A DNA stretch of 64,000 nt from an uncultured Lachnospiraceae bacterium (GTDB lineage: Bacteria; Bacillota; Clostridia; Lachnospirales; Lachnospiraceae). Below are positions 1-13,434 of this stretch, one piece after another. The DNA is taken from NCBI GenBank assembly GCA_900549665.1, contig URPH01000010.1:1-64000 (forward strand), given 5' to 3'. A program made the translations under genes and the position numbers. The notes beneath the pieces are model-generated. The model was given only the letters and a program-made list of their open reading frames with translations, ran no database searches and was not told the origin of the DNA. Numbering within the stretch: position 1 is the first letter of the stretch; each line of letters opens with the position of its first letter.

Positions 1-57
1 AACATGAGAAAGTAGCGATTTACGCAGTAAATCAGCGGATTTCGAATGTTTGAGAGC
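1..57. repeat. Fragment of a dispersed intergenic repeat, cut by the window edge
   Basis: Bases 1-37 match the reverse complement of 44618-44654 with only two mismatches in 37. The core is a near-palindrome, GATTTAC-gca-GTAAATC. Here it sits just downstream of the helicase stop codon; the second copy sits upstream of a TetR gene, so the shared feature is position between genes, not coding. The element probably continues to the left of the window. Confidence 0.6.
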
Positions 58-67
58 ATTTATCTTT

Positions 68-2509
68 TTATAAATCTTCCCAGAAACGTCTCGCATATAC
101 GTACATATCAGAAATACCAACGGCAGATATCCGTTTCCACTCCGCAGGGAACATCTTTTTGTAACTGTTCTGCATAAAACGCTCATCCAAAAGAGCAATG
201 ACTCCGGCATCATCCTTAGTGCGGATCACGCGCCCTGCCGCCTGCAAAACCTTGTTCATGCCGGGATACCGGTAGGCATAATCAAAACCATCCTGTCCCA
301 TTTTGTCAAAATGCTTCTTTAATATTTCCCGCTCCGGTCCTACCTGCGGTAATCCGGTTCCCACAATAATAACACCGATCAGGGAATCGTGCTTTAAATC
401 AATTCCCTCCGAAAAAATACCACCCTGAACGCAAAATCCAAGCAAGGTTGTAATCCTGGACACTTGTTCGGATTCCCGGACAGACAGGGCATCCGTAACA
501 TCATCCTCAATTTCAATATCCATTGCTATTTTATGTGTAAAATCCGCCTCATCATGATAGGAAAAATGCTCCAAAAATTCCTCTCTCTCTGCCTCACTCA
601 TATGTGACTGCTGGCATAGAATACGCACATGATCTTCTTCCTGATACAATTCTGTATATGCTTCATACACCGTATTCAAAAACGCATGTGATGGAAAGAA
701 CACCATATAATTTCCATCCTTAGCATCAATAACCGCATGAATATAGCGCGCAATATTCTGATACTCTGTCTCATTTCTGCGGGTATACCGGCTCGTAACC
801 TCTTTTCCGATCAGCTGGATCTGCCTTTGCGGCAGGAAAGTGCTTTTGGCATATACCTCATAATCACCCTCTTTTCCGCCAAGAAGGCTTTTATAATACT
901 GAATTGGTAAAAACGTCGCTGAGAAAAGAATACTGGCAGTGCCTTTATCCATACATGCCTTCAACTCCTCGGAAGGATCTACACAAAATTCCTTGATAAA
1001 AAAGCGGTCAGACTCATCATAACCGGTATAAGTCACATAGTGATCCGGATCCATTCTGTCATAGGTATCCAGAAAACGCCCGATCTCAAAGTAGAAATTC
1101 AGTAAAATATCCCGGATCCTGCTGTTATCATGATCTTCCAGATATTGATTGATTGCGCCATGCAGCTTGTTGCAGGCATTCAGTAACCCTGCACAACCGC
1201 CGATAACCTTATAATTTTCGCATTCCTTTTTCAAAGAAAGCATCTCTTTATTACATTTTTCAGACAATCTGGCTATATAAGGGCTTTCTTCTTTAACATC
1301 AGCACTAAACTTCAAAAAATCCTCTTTAACAAGAACCGCCGAATACATACTCCTGCCGCGCTCCACCAGATTGTGTGCCTCGTCGATCAGAAACAGATAC
1401 TGTCCGCTCGATACTTCCGCAAAAAAGCGACGCAGATATGCATAGGGATCAAACAGATAATTGTAATCGCAAATGATCCCATCCGAAAACAGACTCATAT
1501 CCAGACACATTTCAAAGGGGCATACCTCATGAAGCAGGGCATATTCCATCACCACTTCCCGGTCAAAGGCATCCTCTTTGGTCAGAAGTTCAAAGACAGC
1601 ATCATTGATCCGGTCAAAATGTCCCTTAGCATATGGACAGGCTTCCGGATTGCATACGCACTCATCAAGCGGGCACATTTTTTCTTTGGCAGTAATTGTT
1701 ACGCTCTTAAAGCAGAAGCCCTGTTTTCGCAGTAATGAGATCGTATCTCTTGCGACACTTCCTGTTATGGTCTTGGCTGTCAGATAAAAAAGCTTTTCAC
1801 ATCTGCCCTCTCCCATGGATTTGATAGCCGGATACATGACAGAGATCGTCTTGCCAACGCCGGTCGGTGCCTCCATAAAAAGCTTTTTGTGCTCCTGTAT
1901 CGTCTGATAGACATATCCGACCAGCCGTTTCTGCCCTTCGCGGTACGGAAACGGAAAGACCAGCTTTTCTATGCTTTCCTGTCGCTTCTGTTTCCATTCA
2001 TATTCAAAATCAGACCACTTTTTATACATTTCAACCATGTTTAAAAACCATTTTTCCAACTGCCGGAATGTATAGTTTTCATGGAAATATTTGATTTCTT
2101 CTGTTTCTATATTGCAGTATGTCATGCGGATGCCGATTTCAGACAGCTCATGCTCCTTGGCATAAATATAGGCATAGCACTGAGCCTGTGCCAGATGGAC
2201 CGGCTCAGGCTTTTTGATACGCCGCAGCTCGCGATAGGTTGATTTGATCTCATCCACAACCATCAGACCGGCTTCTTCCAATATTCCATCCGTCCGGCCT
2301 TCGATCACAATATCATAGTTTGGCAGACTGACCGTATGTGAAAGCGCAACCTCAGCACGGTAATTTCCACCCATTCGCCGCTGGATCATGCGATGGATCC
2401 TGGCACCTTCTGCCATGGCATCCTCACTGACGGCCTTTCTTCGATTGTCAATGTCCCCGCTGCGCAGTAAAAATTCAACAAACGCACGGACTGAAATTCG
2501 AATTACCAC
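68..2509 (-). CDS. XPD/DinG-type ATP-dependent DNA helicase with N-terminal PD-(D/E)XK nuclease-like domain
   Basis: 813 aa from a GTG start at 2509, chosen because GAGAGG lies 9 nt upstream; a TTG 33 nt further up has no ribosome site. Residues about 70-110 carry a PD-(D/E)XK nuclease signature (EGRTDG, then DEIKS, then a QxxxY-type helix), as in Cas4/RecB-like nucleases. Then come a Walker A (EAPTGVGKT, about 213-221), four cysteines (C279, C284, C286, C291) placed like the XPD/DinG iron-sulphur cluster, a DEAH box (about 376-379) and a C-terminal superfamily 2 helicase domain ending in a QAAGRVIR motif. The family unwinds DNA 5'-3' in repair. An SOS-like box lies upstream, supporting damage induction. 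The exact substrate is unknown. Confidence 0.88.
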   Translation of the reverse strand: MVIRISVRAFVEFLLRSGDIDNRRKAVSEDAMAEGARIHRMIQRRMGGNYRAEVALSHTVSLPNYDIVIEGRTDGILEEAGLMVVDEIKSTYRELRRIKKPEPVHLAQAQCYAYIYAKEHELSEIGIRMTYCNIETEEIKYFHENYTFRQLEKWFLNMVEMYKKWSDFEYEWKQKRQESIEKLVFPFPYREGQKRLVGYVYQTIQEHKKLFMEAPTGVGKTISVMYPAIKSMGEGRCEKLFYLTAKTITGSVARDTISLLRKQGFCFKSVTITAKEKMCPLDECVCNPEACPYAKGHFDRINDAVFELLTKEDAFDREVVMEYALLHEVCPFEMCLDMSLFSDGIICDYNYLFDPYAYLRRFFAEVSSGQYLFLIDEAHNLVERGRSMYSAVLVKEDFLKFSADVKEESPYIARLSEKCNKEMLSLKKECENYKVIGGCAGLLNACNKLHGAINQYLEDHDNSRIRDILLNFYFEIGRFLDTYDRMDPDHYVTYTGYDESDRFFIKEFCVDPSEELKACMDKGTASILFSATFLPIQYYKSLLGGKEGDYEVYAKSTFLPQRQIQLIGKEVTSRYTRRNETEYQNIARYIHAVIDAKDGNYMVFFPSHAFLNTVYEAYTELYQEEDHVRILCQQSHMSEAEREEFLEHFSYHDEADFTHKIAMDIEIEDDVTDALSVRESEQVSRITTLLGFCVQGGIFSEGIDLKHDSLIGVIIVGTGLPQVGPEREILKKHFDKMGQDGFDYAYRYPGMNKVLQAAGRVIRTKDDAGVIALLDERFMQNSYKKMFPAEWKRISAVGISDMYVYARRFWEDL

Positions 2510-2546
2510 AATGACTATCCTCTCTGTTGACAATTCGTCCAAAATT

Positions 2547-2560
2547 AGAACAACTGTTTG
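2547..2560 (-). promoter_or_regulatory. Candidate LexA/DinR (SOS) box upstream of the helicase
   Basis: The site reads AGAACAACTGTTTG, i.e. GAAC-N4-GTTT, close to the Gram-positive SOS consensus CGAACRNRYGTTYC. It lies about 40 nt before the GTG start of the nuclease-helicase. A perfect 14-bp palindrome, TTTAACATGTTAAA, lies at 2570-2583, over a weak -10 candidate (TAAACT on the minus strand). Assignment to LexA is by consensus only. Confidence 0.5.
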
Positions 2561-2611
2561 TTTTTTTAGTTTAACATGTTAAAACCGTTTCTACAATGTA
2601 AAAAAGAATAT

Positions 2612-2649
2612 AAAAAAGATGCGCATACTGCATTTGCAATATACGCATC
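2612..2649 (-). terminator. Rho-independent terminator of the HPr-like gene
   Basis: Positions 2618-2649 form a 14-15 bp stem (outer part GATGCG/CGCATC, two G-U pairs) with a tiny loop. On the minus strand it is followed by six or more T. It lies 41 bp past the stop of the HPr-like gene and insulates it from the downstream helicase promoter. Confidence 0.85.
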
Positions 2650-2690
2650 TTTTCTTATCATCAATTTTAAATATCGGACGCATCCGGACA

Positions 2691-2921
2691 TCAGCATGCA
2701 AGTGCATGACTTGCCAAAAATGCCTCCAGTCTCTCATCCGTACCGTTGTATGAAATTGTCAGAACCTGTGAAAAATCAAGAGCAAGAACTCCCAATATAG
2801 ACTTTGCATCAACTGTATAACGATTGTAAGAAATATCAATGTCGAAATCACATGCGGACGCAATATCAACCAGTTCCTTTGCTTCAACGGGTCTCAATGA
2901 AACTTTACGTACTGCCATCAT
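2691..2921 (-). CDS. HPr/Crh-like phosphocarrier-fold protein lacking the catalytic histidine
   Basis: 76 aa. The ATG at 2921 is chosen because AGGTGG lies 8 nt upstream; a GTG 12 nt earlier would overlap that site. The chain aligns with HPr: the Ser-46 region is well kept (VDAKSILGVLALD, Ser at residue 41), but the HARPA active-site segment is replaced by LRPVEAKELV, with no histidine. It therefore cannot be phosphorylated by enzyme I in the usual way. By analogy with Bacillus Crh it may act only as a regulatory partner, for example through HPr kinase and CcpA; that role is inferred. It is monocistronic, with a near-consensus promoter and a strong terminator. Confidence 0.8.
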   Translation of the reverse strand: MMAVRKVSLRPVEAKELVDIASACDFDIDISYNRYTVDAKSILGVLALDFSQVLTISYNGTDERLEAFLASHALAC

Positions 2922-3007
2922 GATAAAATCCACCTTTCATAAACTCCTCATGCACCGGAACCCCGGCACAGCGACTGATTATCACTTCATTGTTCCTTCA
3001 AACATGA

Positions 3008-3035
3008 ATTATATCCAAATTGAAAATAATGTAAA
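3008..3035 (-). promoter_or_regulatory. Sigma-A promoter of the HPr-like gene
   Basis: On the minus strand TTTACA (3030-3035), a 16-nt spacer and a perfect TATAAT (3008-3013). Transcription would begin about 80 nt before the ATG. The rest of 2934-3182 is very AT-rich and shows no other clear feature. Confidence 0.75.
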
Positions 3036-3182
3036 GCACTTTTTTACGTACAATTCTTCGTTACTTTACTTTGCAAAAGTTTTAATTAAATCGTATTTTA
3101 ATTTTATAGTAAAATAGCGTATTTTAAGCATTTATTTAAGTGTAAAAAACAATATTCATGGTTTTTTTAAAAACGGCCATCA

Positions 3183-4556
3183 TCATTTGTGACGTTTTTT
3201 TCTACGCCAGACCAGTAGAATTGCAACAGGTAAGAGCAAAATAACGGCTGCAAAAAAACATTTTTCGCCGGTCTTTTTGTCAATCCGGTCTGTCTCAACT
3301 GTATCTTTGGAACCAGCTCCACCCAGTTCCATTTTTTCCTTGGTCACTTCCATCGCTTCTGTTACGGCAGCTTCCGGATCTGCACCTTCCCCGGCTTTTA
3401 TTCCGTCTTCATTCTGTAGTGCATCTCCCACTTCTGCAGCATCTTCTTTGTAGTGCATCCTGCCCACATATAAAAGATCCGTCTTTGTCATGCCTCCATA
3501 TAGGTTGAGTGCTGCTGCCACCAGACGTGTCCGCTTTTTATCCGGCGCTTGAATTTCAAAGAAAACCTCTCCATTTTCATCCGGTTCATATTTATAATAT
3601 TCACCAAATGACTTTCCGTTATTAAAACTGAATGTATAATACAATATCCGGCTGTCCGGGTCATATGCCGAAATTTCACCTTTGATAACGCCCGTTTCTT
3701 CATCAACACTTAAAATCTCCGCGTTACATTCTGTTGGTGGCGTATCATCCGGCTTTACCTTTTCATCGGGTATCGGCGTTGCCGTATGGACCTCTGTACT
3801 GTAATCCACCGAAAGCTCTTCTGATTTCAGGCCAAAGTACTTTGCTACAGCCGTCGCATCTATCACACCATATTTCTGCGGCCATGTATTATGATCGATA
3901 TAGGGTTTATCATTTTCCTGATCGAGATGGCAATGTTCAATAATGACAGTCGGTATTTTTTTAGCGGTACCGGATCTTATAATCCCATAATAATCGGTTC
4001 CGCGCGAATTAAGTCTGGTCTTGACACCTCTGTCATATAGTCCCTCATCGGTCAAAAGCTCCATCTCAATATCCGAAAAATCCTTCCCGATCGCATAACA
4101 GCTTCCAAACGCCGAAACATAACACTCCGCTCCATACAGCTTATGATATTCGGACATATTGTAATGCAGGCAGAGCAGAATATCCGCATTCTTTTCTTCT
4201 GCAAATTCCGCTCTTTCGGTCAGGTCTAAATCAACATCACTTTCCCTCGTCAGATAAACTTCGATGCCCTGATACTTTTCCAGCTCTTCTTTCATCGCAA
4301 GGGCTGTATTGAGCGTCAGTGTCTTTTCAATATAACCGCCGTAAATAGCTCCGGCATTTTCGCCTCCGTGCCCCGGATCAATGACGACCACGATTGGCCG
4401 GCCGCCAGCCTCTCCGCCCGTAAGCTCTTCATCTGCCTTTACCACGCAGGACATTTTGTCATACATGTAAAAAACAGCAAGCGCTACTACGGCAAATATA
4501 CATATTTTCTTTATTTTATATATACATTTTTTCAATGTTTCCGGATGTTTTTTCAT
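3183..4556 (-). CDS. Membrane-anchored N-acetylmuramoyl-L-alanine amidase (Amidase_3)
   Basis: 457 aa. ATG at 4556 preceded by AGGAG at 5 nt; a longer frame upstream has no ribosome site. A short basic N-terminus and a hydrophobic segment (about 14-30) act as signal anchor. The catalytic domain (about 55-250) has the Amidase_3 zinc signatures VIDPGHGG, a glutamate in YIEKTL, LCLHYN and VIIEHCH. It would cleave the amide bond between MurNAc and L-Ala in peptidoglycan on the outer face. A Thr/Pro/Asp-rich stretch follows, then a possible beta-sandwich region, and a second hydrophobic segment with a basic tail (RRKKRHK) at the C-terminus. Being tethered at both ends is unusual for this family. 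It appears to stand alone. Confidence 0.85.
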   Translation of the reverse strand: MKKHPETLKKCIYKIKKICIFAVVALAVFYMYDKMSCVVKADEELTGGEAGGRPIVVVIDPGHGGENAGAIYGGYIEKTLTLNTALAMKEELEKYQGIEVYLTRESDVDLDLTERAEFAEEKNADILLCLHYNMSEYHKLYGAECYVSAFGSCYAIGKDFSDIEMELLTDEGLYDRGVKTRLNSRGTDYYGIIRSGTAKKIPTVIIEHCHLDQENDKPYIDHNTWPQKYGVIDATAVAKYFGLKSEELSVDYSTEVHTATPIPDEKVKPDDTPPTECNAEILSVDEETGVIKGEISAYDPDSRILYYTFSFNNGKSFGEYYKYEPDENGEVFFEIQAPDKKRTRLVAAALNLYGGMTKTDLLYVGRMHYKEDAAEVGDALQNEDGIKAGEGADPEAAVTEAMEVTKEKMELGGAGSKDTVETDRIDKKTGEKCFFAAVILLLPVAILLVWRRKKRHK

Positions 4557-4706
4557 TACTGCTCCTAATCGCTGATGATATTTGACTCTGGTATCATATT
4601 TTTCCCAAAACATTCAAATATATCTATTATTTTAAGCTTATAAAAACAGTTTTGTAAACATCCGGATTTTACCATATCAGATAAAAGCCAGCATTAACAG
4701 GCAGAT

Positions 4707-6434
4707 TTAAACTTCATAGGAAAGAAATTTCAACCAAAATTCCATGTCTCCGCTATTTGGCACCTCTTCATCCGGATCAAACTGGGCAAGATAATCCCAC
4801 ACACGCTGTGCATCCTGCGGATTTTTGTATTTTATCTCCCAGCTGTCCAGGATTTCACCGTTCTGGCATCTGTTGCTGATGATTCCATCTGCCCCAAAGC
4901 ATGTAACAGTCCATATTGTATCCTTGTCCGGGCTTTCTCCTTCTTTACACGAAACGCATTCCGTAACCTTTTCCGTCTTGGAAATACCAGTCCTGGTGTT
5001 TCCTGTCAGTAACACCTCCTGAAGTCTTGATATCTCTGCATTTTCCACAGTCTCCTTTTCCTCAGAGTTCTCATTCTGCGCCTGTATCAGCTCCCGGATC
5101 CATTCCTTAAATTCATCTATGTACCGGTCAATTCCCGCTAACAGCTTATCCCATTCATCATCTGACATGCTGCGCCAGTCATCTTCCTTATTCTTTTGCT
5201 TCTGCGTAGCCAGCTTGTAGGAATCTTCCAGCATTTTCAGCAAATCCGATGCACTGACTGTTTCCCCGGTCTTATCATTGCGTAAGGTCGTCTCTGCTTC
5301 TTTCAACATTCCGGTCCAGTCTCTTTTTTCATTTAAAATATTGTCAAGAGAGCCGAAATCCATTCTGCCATCCGCAGAAGCCACACGCTTTAATGCATGG
5401 AAGCTTCCCCATTTACTGTCTATGCCCTCTCCCATCGCATCCATGTATTCACAATAGGCAAACATTTCCACTGCCGTAGCATTTTTAGGATCAAACTCGG
5501 ATAAATTGACATCCACATATTCGTCCTTGCCGCCTGTTGCAACCTTCACACGCACGATCGTATCATCACATCCGGGCTTTGTGACTAAAGAAGCCGACAT
5601 ACCATAGCCCATATCCCCGGCCAATGCAAAGCCGACACCCAGAGGTGTGACTTTTTCATCCTCTTTGCTTTCTTCCTGTATTTTTTCGCTGGAATGTGCA
5701 TCACCAAGCTTCTCTAAAGCTTCCGGTCCTTCCGCTTGCTCTATATAGGTAATCTCCATAGATGAAAACCGCATATAATAAGGTTCAAATAAGGTATTGA
5801 TATCATCCTTTGCATTCATAAGCTGACGGAAATCCTGAAACAGCCTGTCCGCATGCTCGATCATGCTCTGCGCCCGGTCCATGACATCTCCCCGTGCAAA
5901 GCTATGCAGTTTTTCAAAATAATTGGATTTTTCCAAAATATCATCTGTATCAAAATAATCATCCGAAATCAGGCCGGATGTCTCTTCCGAATACTTAAAA
6001 AACATACAAAGAGCTGCAAACTCCGGAAAATCCGCATATTCGGGATCAACATCTTCGGGACGGAACTCTTTTTCAAAAGGGTTTCCATCCTTGTCATATC
6101 CATTGACGGCATATGTCTTATCATGTCCGTCGGATTTTATAAATATCTGGAACCGCTGTTCCGTTTTCTGATACGAATAAATCATTTCTCCCGCATCATT
6201 CTGGGATGCATACAGCTCTTCTGTCTGGATATTTGCCACAATACATTTGCAATATGGTGATGTTGCAACTGCATTCTTTGCCGCATCCACAAGATCTTTT
6301 GCATCCTCTCCGTCTTTTCCTTCCCTTTGCAGATAAGAATCCGCATAGTTTGAAAGACTGCTACTTCTTTTCTTGGTAACAGTAGACGCATAATAATAGG
6401 AACTCCTATAAGCCCCCAGCCCTGCTATTGACAT
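4707..6434 (-). CDS. Unrecognised 575-aa acidic protein
   Basis: Clear gene: AAAGGAG 5 nt before ATG and a plausible promoter 140 nt upstream. No signal peptide or membrane segment is visible. The N-terminus (MSIAGLGAYRSSYYY) is Ser/Tyr-rich. Two segments look like copies of one motif: around residues 110-145 (FRPEDVDPEYADFPEFAAL) and 300-330 (LSEFDPKNATAVEMFAY), each a beta strand followed by D-P and a helix. Residues about 385-455 are charged and probably helical. A lone CVSC lies near residue 487. I recall similar MSI-starting conserved proteins in Lachnospiraceae but cannot name a family with confidence; the function is unknown. Confidence 0.8.
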   Translation of the reverse strand: MSIAGLGAYRSSYYYASTVTKKRSSSLSNYADSYLQREGKDGEDAKDLVDAAKNAVATSPYCKCIVANIQTEELYASQNDAGEMIYSYQKTEQRFQIFIKSDGHDKTYAVNGYDKDGNPFEKEFRPEDVDPEYADFPEFAALCMFFKYSEETSGLISDDYFDTDDILEKSNYFEKLHSFARGDVMDRAQSMIEHADRLFQDFRQLMNAKDDINTLFEPYYMRFSSMEITYIEQAEGPEALEKLGDAHSSEKIQEESKEDEKVTPLGVGFALAGDMGYGMSASLVTKPGCDDTIVRVKVATGGKDEYVDVNLSEFDPKNATAVEMFAYCEYMDAMGEGIDSKWGSFHALKRVASADGRMDFGSLDNILNEKRDWTGMLKEAETTLRNDKTGETVSASDLLKMLEDSYKLATQKQKNKEDDWRSMSDDEWDKLLAGIDRYIDEFKEWIRELIQAQNENSEEKETVENAEISRLQEVLLTGNTRTGISKTEKVTECVSCKEGESPDKDTIWTVTCFGADGIISNRCQNGEILDSWEIKYKNPQDAQRVWDYLAQFDPDEEVPNSGDMEFWLKFLSYEV

Positions 6435-6573
6435 ACGCTCTCCTTTCTGCAGTCAATCTGTCAGTCATGACTGCCGCCACTGTCCCAAAGGTCCCAGTGG
6501 CATTCACAAAAAACGCGTATTTCCAGAAACCTTTCTTGAAAACACGCAATCCTTTGCTACTTTATTTTTATTT

Positions 6574-6601
6574 ATCATAAACAAAAAGCACTACACTTCA
6601 A
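6574..6601 (-). promoter_or_regulatory. Probable promoter of the 575-aa gene; rest of the 453-bp gap
   Basis: Minus strand TTGAAG (6596-6601), 16-nt spacer, TATGAT (6574-6579), giving a leader of about 135 nt. The leader contains a small hairpin CCACTG/CAGTGG near 6478-6502. The rest of 6435-6887 is AT-rich; apart from the plus-strand ribosome site before 6888 I see no other supported feature. Confidence 0.45.
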
Positions 6602-6887
6602 AACTCTGATCTGAAATATAATGCTTCCATGCAAATATAATATCGACATGAACAGAAAAAACCTTAACATCCCGCATAACAATTTCTGCCACCTTAAAAT
6701 TCCAGACATAAGATCATTTCATTTACGCATACTAATCCAAAATGACAGCATGTAAACTCTTCATGAAAAAAATGCAAAAGCAAGGCAATAAATTAAATAT
6801 AGATTTAACTTTCAAGAAAATCGCCATATTCAGCCGATTGCAAGGCACTTTTCTATAAACATTCTAAATTATAAAAGGAGAACAAAA

Positions 6888-7121
6888 ATGGAAAAAGCAG
6901 ACCAATATATCGCCCTGAACCTACAAAACGTTGCCCTGGAGCGTGGCATGGAGGAATCCAATATTGAGACCCAGACCGACCGCTTAAAGATGCGCGAACT
7001 GGCAGACAAGCTCAAAAGAGACGGCCGCCTTTCAGACATAAAAGCAGCGCTGTCCAATGATGATTACCGGACAGCGCTTTATAAAGAATATCATATAAAA
7101 AATAAAACAGATGAAATGTAG
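6888..7121 (+). CDS. Small unrecognised 77-aa helical protein
   Basis: AAAGGAG lies 8 nt before the ATG, so translation is likely. The product is highly charged and predicted helical throughout (MRELADKLKRDGRL in the middle), with no signal or membrane segment and no cysteine. It stands alone between divergent and convergent neighbours and ends 14 bp from the gltD stop. A perfect 10-bp inverted repeat lies inside its 3' end. No family recognised. Confidence 0.65.
   Translation: MEKADQYIALNLQNVALERGMEESNIETQTDRLKMRELADKLKRDGRLSDIKAALSNDDYRTALYKEYHIKNKTDEM
7046..7078. terminator. Hairpin inside the 77-aa gene, possible terminator for gltBD
   Basis: AGCGCTGTCC (7046-7055) and GGACAGCGCT (7069-7078) are perfect arms with a 13-nt loop. 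Read on the minus strand it follows the gltD stop by 58 nt and is trailed by GCTTTT, a weak U tract. It is the only stem between the two converging genes, so terminator function is likely but not certain. Confidence 0.4.
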
Positions 7122-7135
7122 GCACTTAACAGCAC

Positions 7136-8629
7136 TTACTGTACGTTGAGATTGGAGTATCCCATCAGGCTTTCATCAACCGCCTTTGCAGCCTCCCTGC
7201 CTTCGCGGATCGCCCATACGACAAGGGACTGGCCTCTGTGGACATCGCCTGCCGCAAAAACATTGGGCACGTTGGTCTGATAATGACCGGGCTCGGTCTT
7301 GATATTGGTGCGTTCATTGAGTTCAACCTTGAAGGCATCAGTCAGGTATTTCTGGCTTCCCAAAAATCCGGCGGCGATCAGTACAATATCTGCATCCATG
7401 ACAGTTTCGCTGCCCTCAACCTCGACCATCTTGTTTCTGCCGGTTGCTTCATCTTTTACAAACTGAAGCTTGACAAGCTTGACAGCCTTTAAATTGCCGT
7501 TTTTATCCTTGATAAATTCTTTAACGGTTGTTTCATAGATACGCGGATCATGGCCATATACTGCAATGGCTTCTTCCTGACCATAATCTGTCTTGCAGAT
7601 CCTGGGCCATTCGGGCCATGGATTGTTGGCAGCCCTGCAGTCCGGAGCCTTGGGCATCATCTCGATCTGTGTGACGGATTTTGCGCCATGACGGATACTT
7701 GTGCCGACACAGTCATTGCCGGTATCACCGCCGCCGATGATGATGACGTTTTTATCCTTGGTATCCACATATTTTTTATCCTTGAAGTCAGAGTCCAAAA
7801 GGGATTTGGTATTGCGTGTCAGGAAATCTACCGCAAAGTAAATGCCCTTGGCATCGCGTCCCGGAGCATTGATATCTCTGGGATTGGAAGCTCCGCAGCA
7901 GAGCACAACCTTGTCATACTCGGATAAAATCTGGCTTGCCTTGATATCCTTGCCGATATTGGCATTGGTAATAAAGGTAATGCCCTCTTCTTTCATAATA
8001 TTGATCTTACGGTCCACGATCTGTTTTTCCAGCTTCATATTGGGAATGCCGTACATAAGCAGGCCGCCCACACGGTCATTTCTTTCATATACGGTAACGG
8101 AATGTCCACGCTTATTGAGCTGGTCGGCACAGGCAAGCCCGGACGGACCGCTTCCGATCACTGCGATCTTTTTCCCGGTTCTTACCTTGGGCGGCTTTGC
8201 ATCCGCATATCCGTTGGCATAGGCGTGCTCAATAATCGCATGCTCATTGGCCTTGGATGCTACCGGATCACCGTAAAGCCCGCAGGTGCAGGCATTTTCG
8301 CAGAGAGCCGGACAAACCCTTGAAGTAAATTCCGGGAAATTGTTGGTCTTTTTTAAACGGTTGTATGCCTGCTTCCAGTTGCCGTTGTATACAAGGTCGT
8401 TCCACTCGGGCACGAGATTGTGCAGCGGACATCCGCTGGCCATTCCCATAAGCATCATACCTGCCTGACAGAAGGGCACGCCGCATTCCATACAACGTGC
8501 GCCCTGCATTCTCTGCTTTTCCTCCGGGAGATACTCATGGAATTCATTAAAATGTTTTATTCTGCTTTTCGGTGCTTCTGCTTTTGCATCCACACGTTCA
8601 TAATCTAAAAATCCTGTCGGTTTTCCCAT
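7136..8629 (-). CDS. gltD: Glutamate synthase, small subunit
   Basis: 497 aa. ATG at 8629 with AGGAGG 8 nt upstream; an in-frame GTG overlaps that site. N-terminal cysteine clusters for two 4Fe-4S centres (CMECGVPFC, then CPALCENACTCG) are followed by an FAD-binding fold (VIGSGPSGLACAD, about residue 160) and an NAD(P)H fold (IIGGGDTGNDC, about 299). The C-terminus has the FAD-contact GDVHRGQSLVVWAI. It passes electrons from NAD(P)H to GltB for reductive amination of 2-oxoglutarate by glutamine. It lies 12 bp downstream of gltB and is surely co-transcribed. Confidence 0.97.
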   Translation of the reverse strand: MGKPTGFLDYERVDAKAEAPKSRIKHFNEFHEYLPEEKQRMQGARCMECGVPFCQAGMMLMGMASGCPLHNLVPEWNDLVYNGNWKQAYNRLKKTNNFPEFTSRVCPALCENACTCGLYGDPVASKANEHAIIEHAYANGYADAKPPKVRTGKKIAVIGSGPSGLACADQLNKRGHSVTVYERNDRVGGLLMYGIPNMKLEKQIVDRKINIMKEEGITFITNANIGKDIKASQILSEYDKVVLCCGASNPRDINAPGRDAKGIYFAVDFLTRNTKSLLDSDFKDKKYVDTKDKNVIIIGGGDTGNDCVGTSIRHGAKSVTQIEMMPKAPDCRAANNPWPEWPRICKTDYGQEEAIAVYGHDPRIYETTVKEFIKDKNGNLKAVKLVKLQFVKDEATGRNKMVEVEGSETVMDADIVLIAAGFLGSQKYLTDAFKVELNERTNIKTEPGHYQTNVPNVFAAGDVHRGQSLVVWAIREGREAAKAVDESLMGYSNLNVQ

Positions 8630-8641
8630 TTTTCGCACCTC

Positions 8642-13186
<4,545 letters not shown>

Positions 13187-13239
13187 GTGAAATCTCCTTC
13201 CTTTGTTGATTTCGTGTATTCGATTTTTTACTTGAACTG

Positions 13240-13268
13240 AATATACACCCATTTTATCAACTTGTAAA
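13240..13268 (-). promoter_or_regulatory. Promoter of gltB-gltD
   Basis: TTTACA (13263-13268), exact 17-nt spacer, TATATT (13240-13245), five of six matches in each hexamer. Predicted start about 47 nt before the gltB ATG, leaving a short leader with no obvious riboswitch. Confidence 0.75.
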
Positions 13269-13434
13269 GAAGAAATTTTTTGAAATTGTCAGATAATTAG
13301 ATAATTTGTATTTTGACGTTTTTATTGTCTGATTATTTATGTAATTGCGCGTCTATTTTGTGTGTTTCAGGATCATATCTTCGTGTTTTGTACTTTTTTA
13401 AACTTTCTTGATTTGCAAAATGTAAAACACCTAA

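Noticed and set aside
13187..13252. Longer N-terminus for GltB
   Set aside because: The predicted promoter lies within this stretch and the strong AGGAG site belongs to the ATG at 13186.
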